NCBI RefSeq assembly: GCF_007829815.1 | Contig: NZ_VIWT01000003.1 | Span: 620,001-684,000 of the forward strand | Direction of reading: 5' to 3' | Source of the DNA: Kitasatospora viridis | GTDB lineage: Bacteria > Actinomycetota > Actinomycetes > Streptomycetales > Streptomycetaceae | DNA: 64,000 bases | In this document: in pieces, positions 52,096 to 60,395 of the stretch | Position numbering within the stretch: the stretch's first letter is position 1 | Layout of the letters: every line of letters starts with the position of its first letter | Notes under the pieces: generated by a model | Database searches by the model: none | What the model was told of the DNA's origin: nothing | What the model saw: the letters and a program-made list of their open reading frames with translations, nothing else | Translations under genes and position numbers: made by a program

Positions 52096-53460
52096 GTGTC
52101 CATCCGAAGGTTGACCCTGCCCGTCCTCGCCACCTCCGCGGTGCTCCTGCTCTGGAGCGGCGGCCTGCCCGCGGCCTACGCCGCCGATGCCGCCCGCCCC
52201 GCCACCACGCTCCCCGCCGCGCTGGCCGCGCCGGACGCCACACCGTCCGCCGTCACCGTCGCCACGCCCACCGGCGGCGACGCGCCCGCCAAGGCCGACG
52301 CCCCCGCCCTGGCGCTCAGCTCCTACGACCCGCACAGCGGGCAGGCCGTGCTCAGCGCGCACGGGCCCGCCGCACCGCAGGCCGCCGCCGGGCTGCACCC
52401 CGGCCAGCTGATCGACAGCCCGCCCTCGGCCGCCGCCCCGCACGGCGCGCTGGTCAAGGTCACCGGCGTCCAGAAGACCGGCGACGCGGTGCGGGTCAGC
52501 ACCCGCCCGGCCACCCTGCCTGAGCTGCTCGGCCACACCAAGGCCGCGCTCCAGGCGCCGGTCAGCCCGGCCGCCTTCTCGGTGCAGCCGCAGGTCAAGG
52601 GCCTCCAGGTGACGTACGACAGCACCGGCCTGACCAGCGCCGACGGCTCGATCTCCGGCGGCCTGGGCCTGAGCGCGAACGCCACCGTGCCGCTGCCGAA
52701 CGGCTCCAGCGCCACCCTGGCCGGCTCGGTCGAGCTCGACCCGACCATCGACTTCTCCTACCAGGGCGGCCTGGGCGCGCTCGCCCCGCAGCAGGCCCGG
52801 GTCGGCTTCCAGCTCGGCGCGCACGCCGACTGGCACGTGACGGCCGGTCTGACCGCCACCGGCACGCCGCTCAGCATCCCGATCGCCAACCTGAGCGCCA
52901 GCCCGGTGGTGATGGTCGGCGCCCTGCCGGTGGTGATCAACCTGGACCTCACGCTCTCCGCCGACATCAGCGCCGACGGCACCGTCAGCATCGACGCCAA
53001 GCAGAGCTACGACGGCAGTTGGGGCGTGCACTCGGACTACGCCCAGGGGCAGGGCTGGACCACCAGCACCGACCCGAGCACCTCCACCGTCACCCCGCTC
53101 GCGCTGGACCTGAGCGGCGACGCCTCGGTGAAGACCGGCCTGGTGGCCCAGGCCTCGGTCTCGCTCTACGACGCGCTCGGCGTGAAGGCCTCGATCGAGC
53201 CGTACCTGCGCACCGCCGTGCACGGTTCGGTGGTGCTGGACGGCACCGGCGCCGCGCCCGTGGTCAACGGCACGGTCAGCCTCTACGGTGGACTCGACAT
53301 CGACGGCGCCCTGTTCGCCCGGCTGGCGATCCTCGGCACCACCCTGGCCGAGCAGGACCTGCCGTTCCTGACCTTCGAGCGCGAGTGGCCGATCGACAGC
53401 TGGAGCACCGGCGGCGCGCCGACCGCCCTGCCGGGCGCCAGCGCCGGCTCGTCCAGCTGA
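52096..53460 (+). CDS. Secreted beta-rich hypothetical protein
   Basis: The 454-residue precursor has a Sec signal peptide (MSIRRLTLPVLATSAVLLLW, cleavage after AYA near residue 29). The mature protein is an Ala/Pro-rich linker (about 30-75) followed by beta-type sequence with regularly alternating hydrophobic residues (LTLSADISADGTVSIDAKQS, GDASVKTGLVAQASVSLYDA). It has no Cys. I do not recognise the family; it resembles large secreted structural or adhesin-like proteins of Streptomyces. GTG start at 52096 follows GAAGG. Confidence 0.78.
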   Translation: MSIRRLTLPVLATSAVLLLWSGGLPAAYAADAARPATTLPAALAAPDATPSAVTVATPTGGDAPAKADAPALALSSYDPHSGQAVLSAHGPAAPQAAAGLHPGQLIDSPPSAAAPHGALVKVTGVQKTGDAVRVSTRPATLPELLGHTKAALQAPVSPAAFSVQPQVKGLQVTYDSTGLTSADGSISGGLGLSANATVPLPNGSSATLAGSVELDPTIDFSYQGGLGALAPQQARVGFQLGAHADWHVTAGLTATGTPLSIPIANLSASPVVMVGALPVVINLDLTLSADISADGTVSIDAKQSYDGSWGVHSDYAQGQGWTTSTDPSTSTVTPLALDLSGDASVKTGLVAQASVSLYDALGVKASIEPYLRTAVHGSVVLDGTGAAPVVNGTVSLYGGLDIDGALFARLAILGTTLAEQDLPFLTFEREWPIDSWSTGGAPTALPGASAGSSS

Positions 53461-53468
53461 CCGCCAGC

Positions 53469-53481
53469 TGACGGACAGTCA
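53469..53481. promoter_or_regulatory. TGAC-GGACA-GTCA palindrome after secreted-protein gene
   Basis: Starts 8 nt past the stop of the secreted-protein gene. One of two TGAC-N5-GTCA elements that bracket the hairpins at 53491-53580. Confidence 0.4.
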
Positions 53482-53490
53482 GGAGCACAC

Positions 53491-53526
53491 CGCGGCCCCG
53501 GAGTTCCACCTTACTCGGGGGCCGCG
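53491..53526. terminator. Hairpin 1 between convergent genes
   Basis: CGCGGCCCC pairs with GGGGCCGCG (9 bp) around a loop containing CCACCTTACTC. First of two hairpins with similar loops. Confidence 0.6.
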
Positions 53527-53551
53527 ACAGGCCCATACGCTACGCCACCGG

Positions 53552-53580
53552 ACCGCCTCCCACCTACTCGGGGTGGCGGT
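53552..53580. terminator. Hairpin 2 between convergent genes
   Basis: ACCGCC pairs with GGCGGT and the inner CCACC with GGGTGG-like bases; the loop contains CCACCTACTC, nearly the same as in hairpin 1. Confidence 0.55.
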
Positions 53581-53589
53581 TCGGTGAAC

Positions 53590-53602
53590 TGACTGATCGT
53601 CA
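53590..53602. promoter_or_regulatory. TGAC-TGATC-GTCA palindrome near response-regulator stop
   Basis: Identical 13-mer to 31369-31381. Lies 15 nt from the 3' end of the minus-strand response regulator gene. Confidence 0.4.
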
Positions 53603-53616
53603 ACAGCCCTTCGCAC

Positions 53617-54270
53617 TCACTCGTCCAGCCCGACCAGGCCCGACCGGAAGGCCAGGATCACCAGCTGCACCCGGTCCCGGGCACCGGTCTTGGCGAGCAG
53701 CCGGGTGACGTAGGTCTTCACCGTGCCCATGCTGATCACGAGGTCGGCGGCGATCTCGGTGTTGGACCGGCCCCGGCCGACCAGGGTGAGCAACTCCCTC
53801 TCCCGGTCGGTGAGTCCGGCGAGCCGGGCGGCGGCGGGCTCCGGGCGGCGGGCGAACTCGGCGATCAGGCGGCGGGTGACGCTCGGGGCGATCAGCGCCT
53901 CACCGGCCGCCACCACCCGGATCGCGGCCAGGATGTCGGCCAGCGCCATGTCCTTGACCAGGAAGCCGGAGGCGCCGGCCCGCAGCGCGCCGTGCACGTG
54001 CTCGTCCTCGTCGAAGGTGGTGAGCACCAGCACCCGGGGCCCGTCGGGCCGTGCGGTGATCCGCCGGGTGGCCTCGACGCCGTCCACCGCTCCGGCCATC
54101 CGCAGGTCCATCAGCACGACGTCGGGCGCGAGTTCGCCGACCAGGCGAACCGCCTCGACGCCGTTGCCGGCCTCCCCGGCGACTTCGAGGTCATCGGTGC
54201 CGGAGATCGCCATCTCCAACGCGGCCCGGACCAGCGGCTGGTCGTCGACCAGCAGGACCCGCACGGTCAC
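53617..54270 (-). CDS. LuxR/NarL-type response regulator
   Basis: The 217-residue regulator has a receiver domain (VRVLLVDDQPLVRAAL, phospho-acceptor Asp55 in VVLMDLRM, conserved Thr in VLTTFDED, Lys in FLVKDMA) and a C-terminal LuxR helix-turn-helix (LTDRERELLTLVGRGRSNTE and SMGTVKTYVTRLLAK, about 148-190). The GTG start overlaps the stop of the kinase gene (GTGA), so the pair is co-translated. Likely target: the ABC exporter across the 24-bp palindrome, and itself. Confidence 0.93.
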   Translation of the reverse strand: MTVRVLLVDDQPLVRAALEMAISGTDDLEVAGEAGNGVEAVRLVGELAPDVVLMDLRMAGAVDGVEATRRITARPDGPRVLVLTTFDEDEHVHGALRAGASGFLVKDMALADILAAIRVVAAGEALIAPSVTRRLIAEFARRPEPAAARLAGLTDRERELLTLVGRGRSNTEIAADLVISMGTVKTYVTRLLAKTGARDRVQLVILAFRSGLVGLDE

Positions 54271-55532
54271 CGGACACCGCCCGCGACCGGCAGCCGGGCC
54301 GCCACCCGGAAGCCGCCGCCGCGCGGCCCGGCCTGGAACTCCCCGTGCAGCAGGGCCACCCGCTCGCGCAGCCCGACCAGGCCGTGCCCGCCGCCCGGCG
54401 CGGCGGACCGGCCGCGCCCCCGGTCGGTGATCTCCACGGCGACCTGCTCCGCGTCCCGGCAGTCGATGGAGACCTCGCAGGACCGGGCACCGGCGTGCCG
54501 GACCACGTTGGCCACCGCTTCCTGGATGATCCGGAAGGCGGCCAGGTCGACGTCCGGCGGCAGTCGGCGCGGCTCGCCGGCCCAGCGCACGTCCACCCGG
54601 ACGCCGGCCGCGGTGGTGGTGGCGGCCAGCCGGTCGAGGTCGGCCAGGCCCGGCGCCCCCGGCTCCGGCTCCACCCCTGGCTGCACCCCGGGTTGGGGCC
54701 CGTCGGCCGCGCGCAGCGCGCCGAGCATCCGGCGCAGCCCGGCCAGGGTCTCCCGCCCGGCGGCCTCGATCTCGCCGAGCGCCGCCTTGGCCCGCTCCGG
54801 CTTGCTGTCGATCACCAGCGCGGCCGCGCCGGCCTGCAGCGCGACCACGCCGATGCTGTGCGCCACGGTGTCGTGCATCTCCCGGGCGATCCGCAGCCGT
54901 TCGGCGGTGACGGCGCGGGCGGCGAGCTCGGCGCCGAGCGCCTCGGCGTGCTCCCGGGACTGCCGGATCGAGCGGCCGACCAGCCAGGCGATCACCGCGA
55001 CCAGCAGCCCCTGGTCGGAGATGCCCAGGTGCGGCGCGCTGCTGGTCACCTCGTAGCGGCCGAGCCGCAGCACCGTGCCCGGCAGGGGCGCGCCGTTCCA
55101 GGTCTCGGTGCTCAGGCCCAGCGCGTTGTCCTGCACCAGGCCCAGGTGCAGCAGCAGCACGCCCACCACCAGGGCCAGCGCGGCCCGCGAGCTGCGGCGC
55201 GGCTGACCCGCCGTCACCGCGCAGAGCGCGACGTCGACCGCGAGCAGCGCGGAGGGCGGCAGTTGGACGCCGGCCCGCCAGCCGCCGGCCACCCCGGTCG
55301 CGGCGGCCAGCAGCAGGCCGGTCGCCGCGACCGGGAAGCGGCGCAGCAGCACCGCGGCCGCGCAGGCGAGCAGCGAGCCCGCGGTGATCACCGACCAGTC
55401 CCAGGACCCGGCCGGCGGCCGCCCCGCAACGGTGAGCGCCGGGTAGCCGACCGAGACGCCCCAGGCCAGCACGATCCACACGGCGGGCGGCACCCGCTTG
55501 AGCCGGGGCAGGGCTAGGGGGGTCGGGGTCAT
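54267..55532 (-). CDS. Sensor histidine kinase (HisKA_3 / DesK-like)
   Basis: The 421-residue membrane kinase has four or five N-terminal helices (for example GSLLACAAAVLLRRFPVAAT and AALALVVGVLLLHLGLV), an extracytoplasmic loop, the HisKA_3 dimerisation motif REMHDTVAHSIG with phospho-His220, and a HATPase domain (IIQEAVANVVRHAGA, TDRGRGRSAAPGGGHGLVGL). Start chosen: ATG at 55532; a longer form from 55565 would begin 6 nt from the palindrome. It is paired with the response regulator and faces an ABC exporter, a layout often used to sense cell-envelope stress or an antibiotic. Confidence 0.9.
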   Translation of the reverse strand: MTPTPLALPRLKRVPPAVWIVLAWGVSVGYPALTVAGRPPAGSWDWSVITAGSLLACAAAVLLRRFPVAATGLLLAAATGVAGGWRAGVQLPPSALLAVDVALCAVTAGQPRRSSRAALALVVGVLLLHLGLVQDNALGLSTETWNGAPLPGTVLRLGRYEVTSSAPHLGISDQGLLVAVIAWLVGRSIRQSREHAEALGAELAARAVTAERLRIAREMHDTVAHSIGVVALQAGAAALVIDSKPERAKAALGEIEAAGRETLAGLRRMLGALRAADGPQPGVQPGVEPEPGAPGLADLDRLAATTTAAGVRVDVRWAGEPRRLPPDVDLAAFRIIQEAVANVVRHAGARSCEVSIDCRDAEQVAVEITDRGRGRSAAPGGGHGLVGLRERVALLHGEFQAGPRGGGFRVAARLPVAGGVR

Positions 55533-55570
55533 GCGGGCGATCTTAGCCAGCCGTATCCGAACGGCCATCC

Positions 55571-55594
55571 GACCGGGGTTGTACAACCCCGGTC
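55571..55594. promoter_or_regulatory. 24-bp perfect palindrome between kinase and ABC exporter genes
   Basis: The half-site GACCGGGGTTGT is followed directly by its exact complement, with no spacer. It lies 39 nt upstream of the kinase start and 72 nt upstream of the ABC ATPase start, so a bound regulator could control both. NarL-type regulators bind such dyads. Confidence 0.7.
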
Positions 55595-55665
55595 CCCCGT
55601 CGGCCGACGAACTGTCAGCCCGGCTCGGATGCCCGGCGGTGCTCGCGGCGGGCACCGTTGAACCC

Positions 55666-56577
55666 ATGATCGAAGTGAACGACCTGACGAAGCGTTACGG
55701 CCGCACCACGGCCGTGGACGGGCTCTGCTTCACCGTGCGGCCCGGCCGGGTGACCGGCTTCCTCGGCCCGAACGGTGCGGGCAAGACCACCACGCTGCGG
55801 ATGCTGCTCGGCCTGGTCACCCCGACCAGCGGCAGCGCCACGGTGGACGGCCACCGGTTCCGCGACCACCCGCGCGGGCTGCGGCCGGCCGGCGCGCTGC
55901 TGGACGCGGGCGACGTGCACGGCGGCCGCACCGGCCGGGCCCACCTGCGCGCGCTGGCGCTGGGCAACGGGCTGCCGCGCGAGCGGGTGGCGCGGGTGCT
56001 CGACGAGGTCGGGCTGACCGCCGCCGCCGACCGCCGGATCGGCGGCTACTCGCTGGGCATGCGCCAGCGCCTGGGGATCGCCGCCGCGCTGCTCGGCGAC
56101 CCGCCGGTGCTGATCCTCGACGAGCCGCTGAACGGGCTGGACCCGGAGGGCGTGCTCTGGGTGCGCGAACTGCTGCGCCGGCTGGCCGGCGAGGGCCGCA
56201 CCGTCTTCGTCTCCAGCCACCTGATGAGCGAGATGGAGCACACCGCCGACGACCTGGTGGTGGTCGGCCGGGGCCGGCTGATCGCGGCCGAGAGCCTGGC
56301 CTCCTTCGCCGCCCGCGGCACCGCCCGCAGCGTGGCCGTGCGCACGCCCGAGCCGGAGCGGCTGGCCGCCCTGCTGCGGGCCGAGGGCGCGGCGGTGACG
56401 GCGGACGGGCCGCAGGCGCTCGACGTGACCGGGGCCGAGGCCCTGCTGGTCGGCCGGCTGGCCGCCGCCCACGGCGTGGTCCTGGAGGAGTTGACGACGC
56501 GTCGGTCCTCACTGGAGCAGGCCTTCCTGGAACTGACCGCCGACAGCACCGACTACGCCGCGGGGGCCGCGCGATGA
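55666..56577 (+). CDS. ABC transporter ATP-binding protein (CcmA/DrrA-like exporter type)
   Basis: The 303-residue ATPase has Walker A GPNGAGKTTTLR (about 39-50), signature YSLGMRQRLGIAAALLGDPP with the S-L-G-M-R-Q, Walker B LILDEPLNGLDPEG and a switch His in FVSSHLMSEMEHT. This is the exporter subclass that handles bacitracin-like peptides, lipids or drugs. A C-terminal domain of about 80 residues follows. It overlaps the permease gene by 4 nt. Confidence 0.93.
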   Translation: MIEVNDLTKRYGRTTAVDGLCFTVRPGRVTGFLGPNGAGKTTTLRMLLGLVTPTSGSATVDGHRFRDHPRGLRPAGALLDAGDVHGGRTGRAHLRALALGNGLPRERVARVLDEVGLTAAADRRIGGYSLGMRQRLGIAAALLGDPPVLILDEPLNGLDPEGVLWVRELLRRLAGEGRTVFVSSHLMSEMEHTADDLVVVGRGRLIAAESLASFAARGTARSVAVRTPEPERLAALLRAEGAAVTADGPQALDVTGAEALLVGRLAAAHGVVLEELTTRRSSLEQAFLELTADSTDYAAGAAR

Positions 56578-57401
56578 CCACGACCACGACCACGACCACG
56601 ATCCCGACCACCCTTTTCCGGCACCTGCTCGCCTCGGAGTGGCTGAAGTTCTGGTCGCTGCGCTCGATGCGCTGGCTGCTCGGCCTGAGCGCGCTGCTGA
56701 TCCTGCTGCTCAACCTGAAGGCGGCGCAGTACAGCTACGCCCACTTCTCGCCGCACGACCTCGACCACGGCTTCGCCCAGGTCGCCCTGGACGACTCCTT
56801 CGGCGCCCTGCCGGTGACGCTGCTGATGTTCGTCGCCGGGGGCGTCGGCACGCTGGTGATCGCCGGCGAGTTCTCCTCCGGGATGATCCGCGGCACGCTG
56901 GCCGCCGTGCCGGACCGGCGCGCGCTGCTGGCGGCCAAGGCCTGCGTGCTGGGCGCGGTGATGCTGGGGTACGGCGGGCTCTGCTCCGGGCTGTCGTTCT
57001 GGCTCGCGCAGGCCGTGCTGGCGGGGCGGCACGCCGGGATGTCGATCACCGACCCGGGGGCGCTGCGGTTCGTGCTCGCGGTGGCGCTCTTCGCGCCGGT
57101 CTGCGCGCTGGCCGGCCTCTGCACGGGGGTGCTGGTGCGGCACGCCGCGGCGGCGGTGCTCTGCTCGGTGCTGCTGCTCTTCCTGGTGCCCTCGCTCTTC
57201 TCCGAGCGGTACTCCTGGTCGGCGGGGATCGCGCACCTGCTGCCGTTGAACGCGCTGCACCGGCTGATGCTGGTGAGCCTGGCGGACACCGCGCCGTCCC
57301 CGCACCCCGCCTCGGTGGCCGGCTCCTGGCTGGCGTTCGCGCTCTGGGCGGTGGGCACGGTCGTGGTCGGCGCGGCGGTGCTGAACCGCCGCGACCTTTG
57401 A
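56574..57401 (+). CDS. ABC transporter permease (ABC-2 type)
   Basis: The 275-residue membrane protein has six hydrophobic helices: WLLGLSALLILLLNLKAA, GALPVTLLMFVAGGVGTLVI, VLGAVMLGYGGLCSGLSFWL, FVLAVALFAPVCALAGLCTG, VLCSVLLLFLVPSLF and WLAFALWAVGTVVVGAAVL. It forms the channel of the exporter. The N-terminus has a run of eight Thr encoded by ACCACG hexamers. The ATG start overlaps the ATPase stop (ATGA). Confidence 0.9.
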   Translation: MTTTTTTTTIPTTLFRHLLASEWLKFWSLRSMRWLLGLSALLILLLNLKAAQYSYAHFSPHDLDHGFAQVALDDSFGALPVTLLMFVAGGVGTLVIAGEFSSGMIRGTLAAVPDRRALLAAKACVLGAVMLGYGGLCSGLSFWLAQAVLAGRHAGMSITDPGALRFVLAVALFAPVCALAGLCTGVLVRHAAAAVLCSVLLLFLVPSLFSERYSWSAGIAHLLPLNALHRLMLVSLADTAPSPHPASVAGSWLAFALWAVGTVVVGAAVLNRRDL

Positions 57402-57564
57402 GTCGGGGCCGGCCGGCCGGGCCGTGTACGCGGGCCGTCACGCGTGGTTGAACGCCGTACGAAGATGACCATGCCAAATAGGGTTGATCCGACGCGAACG
57501 GGGCAGACGTCATGGGAAGCGGCCGGAACTGTGCTCCGGACCGAAACCCCGAGGAGGTCGGATC

Positions 57565-57816
57565 GTGGATCTCGTCCAGCGCTATGCCGTCTCCCTGCCC
57601 GGCCCGGTCAGTGGCCATCGGCCGGCGACCGTGGTCGTGGTGCACTGGACGCCGAGGTCGGTCGGTGGCCAAACCGTGTACACGGACGACAGCGGAGAGT
57701 TCGAGGTGGCGATCGACGAGGACGGCGTGGCGAGCCGTCTGGATGCCGAGAACGGCCACCAGCACCAGTGCCTGCACGCGGTACCCCTGCCGCGCAGTCG
57801 CGCGACCTTGGGGTGA
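57565..57816 (+). CDS. Small hypothetical protein, DUF6296-like
   Basis: The 83-residue protein (VDLVQRYAVSLPGPVSGHRP start, then ATVVVVHWTPRSVGG, VYTDDSGEFEVAIDEDG) matches my memory of DUF6296, a small family frequent in Kitasatospora: R-Y-x-V-x-x-P-G-P, V-V-V-V-H, Y-x-D-D-S-G. No function is known. The GTG at 57565 has GAGGAGG 7 nt upstream, an excellent ribosome binding site that decides the start. Two hairpins follow it. Confidence 0.65.
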   Translation: MDLVQRYAVSLPGPVSGHRPATVVVVHWTPRSVGGQTVYTDDSGEFEVAIDEDGVASRLDAENGHQHQCLHAVPLPRSRATLG

Positions 57817-57824
57817 CCCCCCAC

Positions 57825-57866
57825 CCGCTGCCCGGCGACGCCACCACCCCGGTCGCCGGGCAGCGG
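57825..57866 (+). terminator. 15-bp hairpin after DUF6296-like gene
   Basis: CCGCTGCCCGGCGAC pairs exactly with its complement around a 12-nt loop, 9 nt past the stop codon. Confidence 0.75.
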
Positions 57867-57867
57867 C

Positions 57868-57895
57868 CTGTCCGGACGGCGGCGGGGCCGGACAG
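57868..57895 (+). terminator. Second hairpin after DUF6296-like gene
   Basis: CTGTCCGG pairs with CCGGACAG around a 12-nt GC-rich loop, directly after the first hairpin. The tandem arrangement would insulate the GH3 gene. Confidence 0.6.
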
Positions 57896-58024
57896 CAGGC
57901 GGGGCCGGGCAGCTGCGCGACCGGCCGCCACCCGGGCGGACCAGCGCGGGCCGCGTCCTGCGGAACCGGCGAAGGCTCGTGGGCGATCCTCTAGAGGTCA
58001 CCGCCCGTCCACGAGGAGTCGCCC

Positions 58025-59188
58025 ATGCCATCCCGTGCCCGCCTGCGCCGGCTCGCCGGCTGCCTCGGCCTGCTGCTCGCCACCGGCTGCGGCGGCCCCC
58101 AGCCGGGCCGGCTGGGCGGGAACGACGCCTCCGCCCGCGCGGCCGCCCCGGCCGCCGTCACCGCGGCCCAGCTCGCCCGGCTGACGCCGGACCAGCTCGC
58201 CGGGCAGCGGGTGATCTACTCCTACAAGGGCCCGGACCCGCCGGAGCAGTTGCTCACCGCGATCCGCTCCGGCCGGGCGGCCGGGGTGATCTTCTTCGGC
58301 GCCAACACGGCCGACCCCGAGCGGTTCCACGCGGCGGTGGCCGCGCTGAAGCAGGCCCAGGCGGAGAGCCCCGTGCACCTGCCGCTGCTGCTGATGACCG
58401 ATCAGGAGGGCGGCCAGGTGCGGCGCCTGCCCGGCGGCCCGGAACTCTCCGAACGCGCGGTGGGCAGGCAGCCCGACCCGGTGGCGGCGGCCACGGCGGC
58501 CGGGGCGCTGGCCGCCGAGAACCTCCGCGCCGCCGGACTCAACGTCAACCTGGCGCCGGTGCTGGACGTCTCGCGCCAGGACGGCGACTTCATCGACCGG
58601 CACGAGCGCTCCTACGGCCAGGACCCGGCGCAGGTGGCCGAGCTCGGCCGGGCGTTCATCGCCGCGCAGCAGCGCGGCGGGGTGCTCGCGACGGCCAAGC
58701 ACTTCCCCGGGCTGGGCAGCACCCCGGCGGGATCCGACACCGACGCGGGCGCGGTGACCCTGGGGGTGTCCCGGGCGGAGCTGGGCGCGGTGGACGAGCA
58801 GCCGTACCCCCGGGCGATCGCCGCGGGCGTGCGGCTGGTGATGGTCTCCTGGGCGGTCTACCCGGCGCTCGACCCGACCCGGCCCGCGGGCCTGTCCCCG
58901 CTGGTGGTGCGCGGGGAGCTGCGCGACCGGCTCGGCTTCAAGGGCGTCACGGTGACGGACGCGCTGGAGGCGGGCGCGCTCTCCTCCTACGGCGACGCGG
59001 GTGCGCGCGCGGTGGCGGCGGCGGACGCGGGGATGGACCTGCTGCTCTGCTCCGCCCAGGACGACACCCAGGGCTCCGACGCCACCGCCGCCCTCTCCGA
59101 CGCCCTGACCACCGGCCGCCTGGACCGCGCCGACTTCACGGCGGCGGCCCAGCGCGTCAGCGCCCTGCGCACCGGGCTGGCCCCATAA
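58025..59188 (+). CDS. Glycoside hydrolase family 3 lipoprotein (NagZ-like)
   Basis: The 387-residue precursor starts with a lipoprotein signal (LAGCLGLLLATGCGG; lipid Cys near residue 22). The GH3 fold follows: TDQEGGQVRRLPGGP, NLRAAGLNVNLAPVLDVSRQ, TAKHFPGLGSTPAGSDTDAG (the K-H-F-P-G active-site segment), and VTDALEAGAL with the nucleophile Asp. NagZ-type enzymes release N-acetylglucosamine from cell-wall fragments, and the conserved histidine-containing loop of that group corresponds to the LGSTPAGSDTD region here, where the usual G-H-G reads G-L-G. Substrate is therefore uncertain. It is anchored outside the cell. Confidence 0.88.
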   Translation: MPSRARLRRLAGCLGLLLATGCGGPQPGRLGGNDASARAAAPAAVTAAQLARLTPDQLAGQRVIYSYKGPDPPEQLLTAIRSGRAAGVIFFGANTADPERFHAAVAALKQAQAESPVHLPLLLMTDQEGGQVRRLPGGPELSERAVGRQPDPVAAATAAGALAAENLRAAGLNVNLAPVLDVSRQDGDFIDRHERSYGQDPAQVAELGRAFIAAQQRGGVLATAKHFPGLGSTPAGSDTDAGAVTLGVSRAELGAVDEQPYPRAIAAGVRLVMVSWAVYPALDPTRPAGLSPLVVRGELRDRLGFKGVTVTDALEAGALSSYGDAGARAVAAADAGMDLLLCSAQDDTQGSDATAALSDALTTGRLDRADFTAAAQRVSALRTGLAP

Positions 59189-59259
59189 GCCCCTGCGGCA
59201 ACCCCTGCGACCCCGAAAACCGGGTGACGCCCGCTCCCCCGCCCTCCTACGGTGGGCGG

Positions 59260-59952
59260 ATGCGACGTGACAATCAGGTTCTTGTCCTTGACGCCGACGA
59301 CACGCTCTGGGAGAACAACATCCGCTTCGAGCGGGCGATCGAGGGCTTCCTCGACCTGGTGACCGGGCCCGCCGGGGACCGGGCGGCCGCGCGGGCGGCG
59401 CTGGACCGGATCGAGGCGGCGAACGCGCGCGCCCTGGGGTACGGGTCGAAGGTGTTCGGGCAGAGCCTGCTGGAGTGCTTCGAGCTGCTCCGGCAGCGCC
59501 CGGCCGAGCCCCACGAGGCGGGCCGAATGGGCGAGTTGGCGGCCTCGATCACGGCCGCGGAGGTGGAGCTGATCCCGGGGGTGGCGCAGACGCTGGCCGA
59601 ACTGGCGGCCCGCCACCGGCTGTTGCTGCTCACCAAGGGGGACACGGCCGAGCAGCAGGCGAAGGTGGACAACTCCGGGCTGGCGCACCACTTCCAGTCC
59701 GTGCACATCGTCGCCGAGAAGGACGTCACCGCCTACCACCGGCTGATCGGCGAGCAGGCGCTGGCGCCGCGGTCCACCTGGATGATCGGCAACTCGGTGA
59801 AGTCCGACATCCTGCCCGCTCGCGCGGCAGGTCTGAACGCGGTGTTCATCCCGAACCGGCACACCTGGGTGCTGGAGGACGCCGAACTCGACCCGGCCGA
59901 CACCGGGGTGCTCCACCTGTCCGCCTTCGCCGAGCTGGGAGAGCACTTCTGA
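59260..59952 (+). CDS. HAD family hydrolase
   Basis: The 230-residue enzyme has the four HAD motifs: VLVLDADDTLWENN (nucleophile Asp and acid/base Asp), LLLLTKGDTAEQ (Thr), Lys in EKDVTAYHRL, and STWMIGNSVKSDILPARAAG (acidic pair). The cap is a helical type C1. It is a phosphatase or dehalogenase of unknown substrate. ATG at 59260 is at the start of the first strand. Its TGA overlaps the ATG of the Nudix gene. Confidence 0.9.
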   Translation: MRRDNQVLVLDADDTLWENNIRFERAIEGFLDLVTGPAGDRAAARAALDRIEAANARALGYGSKVFGQSLLECFELLRQRPAEPHEAGRMGELAASITAAEVELIPGVAQTLAELAARHRLLLLTKGDTAEQQAKVDNSGLAHHFQSVHIVAEKDVTAYHRLIGEQALAPRSTWMIGNSVKSDILPARAAGLNAVFIPNRHTWVLEDAELDPADTGVLHLSAFAELGEHF

Positions 59953-60374
59953 TGGCCAGTCAGACGAGCCCCGCCGTCTCCTGCGTCTTCGTCTGCCACG
60001 ACGGCGCCGGCCGGGTGCTGCTGGCCCGGCGCGGCGCGGCCGCCCGGGACGAGCCGGGCCGCTGGGACTGCGGCGCGGGGGCGCTGGAGTTCGGCGAGAC
60101 CTTCGAGGCGGCGGTGGCCCGCGAGGTGTTCGAGGAGTACCGCGCCGAGGCCCGGGAGGTGGCCGTGCTCGGCGTGCGCAACGTGCTGCGCGGCGAGCCG
60201 GTGGACTCGCACTGGGTGGCCGTGGTCTGCGCGGTGCGGGTGGACCCGGCGGCCGTCGCGATCGGCGAGCCGCACAAGTTCGACGCCCTCGACTGGTTCG
60301 CCCCGGACGCCCTGCCCGCACCGCTGCACTCCCAGCTCGCGCCGACCCTGGAGCTGGCGCTGCGTCACCTCTGA
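59952..60374 (+). CDS. Nudix family hydrolase
   Basis: The 140-residue enzyme contains the Nudix box GALEFGETFEAAVAREVFEE (G-x5-E-x7-R-E-x2-E-E, about residues 41-60), which binds magnesium and cleaves a nucleoside diphosphate linked to another group. The surrounding VFVCHDGAGRVLLARRG and RWDCGAGAL support the fold. The ATG overlaps the HAD stop by 1 nt, so both are made together; a house-cleaning role is plausible. Confidence 0.92.
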   Translation: MASQTSPAVSCVFVCHDGAGRVLLARRGAAARDEPGRWDCGAGALEFGETFEAAVAREVFEEYRAEAREVAVLGVRNVLRGEPVDSHWVAVVCAVRVDPAAVAIGEPHKFDALDWFAPDALPAPLHSQLAPTLELALRHL

Positions 60375-60395
60375 GGGCGCCGCCGGCCGCGCGGC

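Noticed and set aside
56574..56606. Hexanucleotide repeat ACCACG at the start of the ABC permease as a phase-variation tract
   Set aside because: The unit is six bases, so gain or loss keeps the frame and only changes the Thr run length. It cannot switch the gene off.
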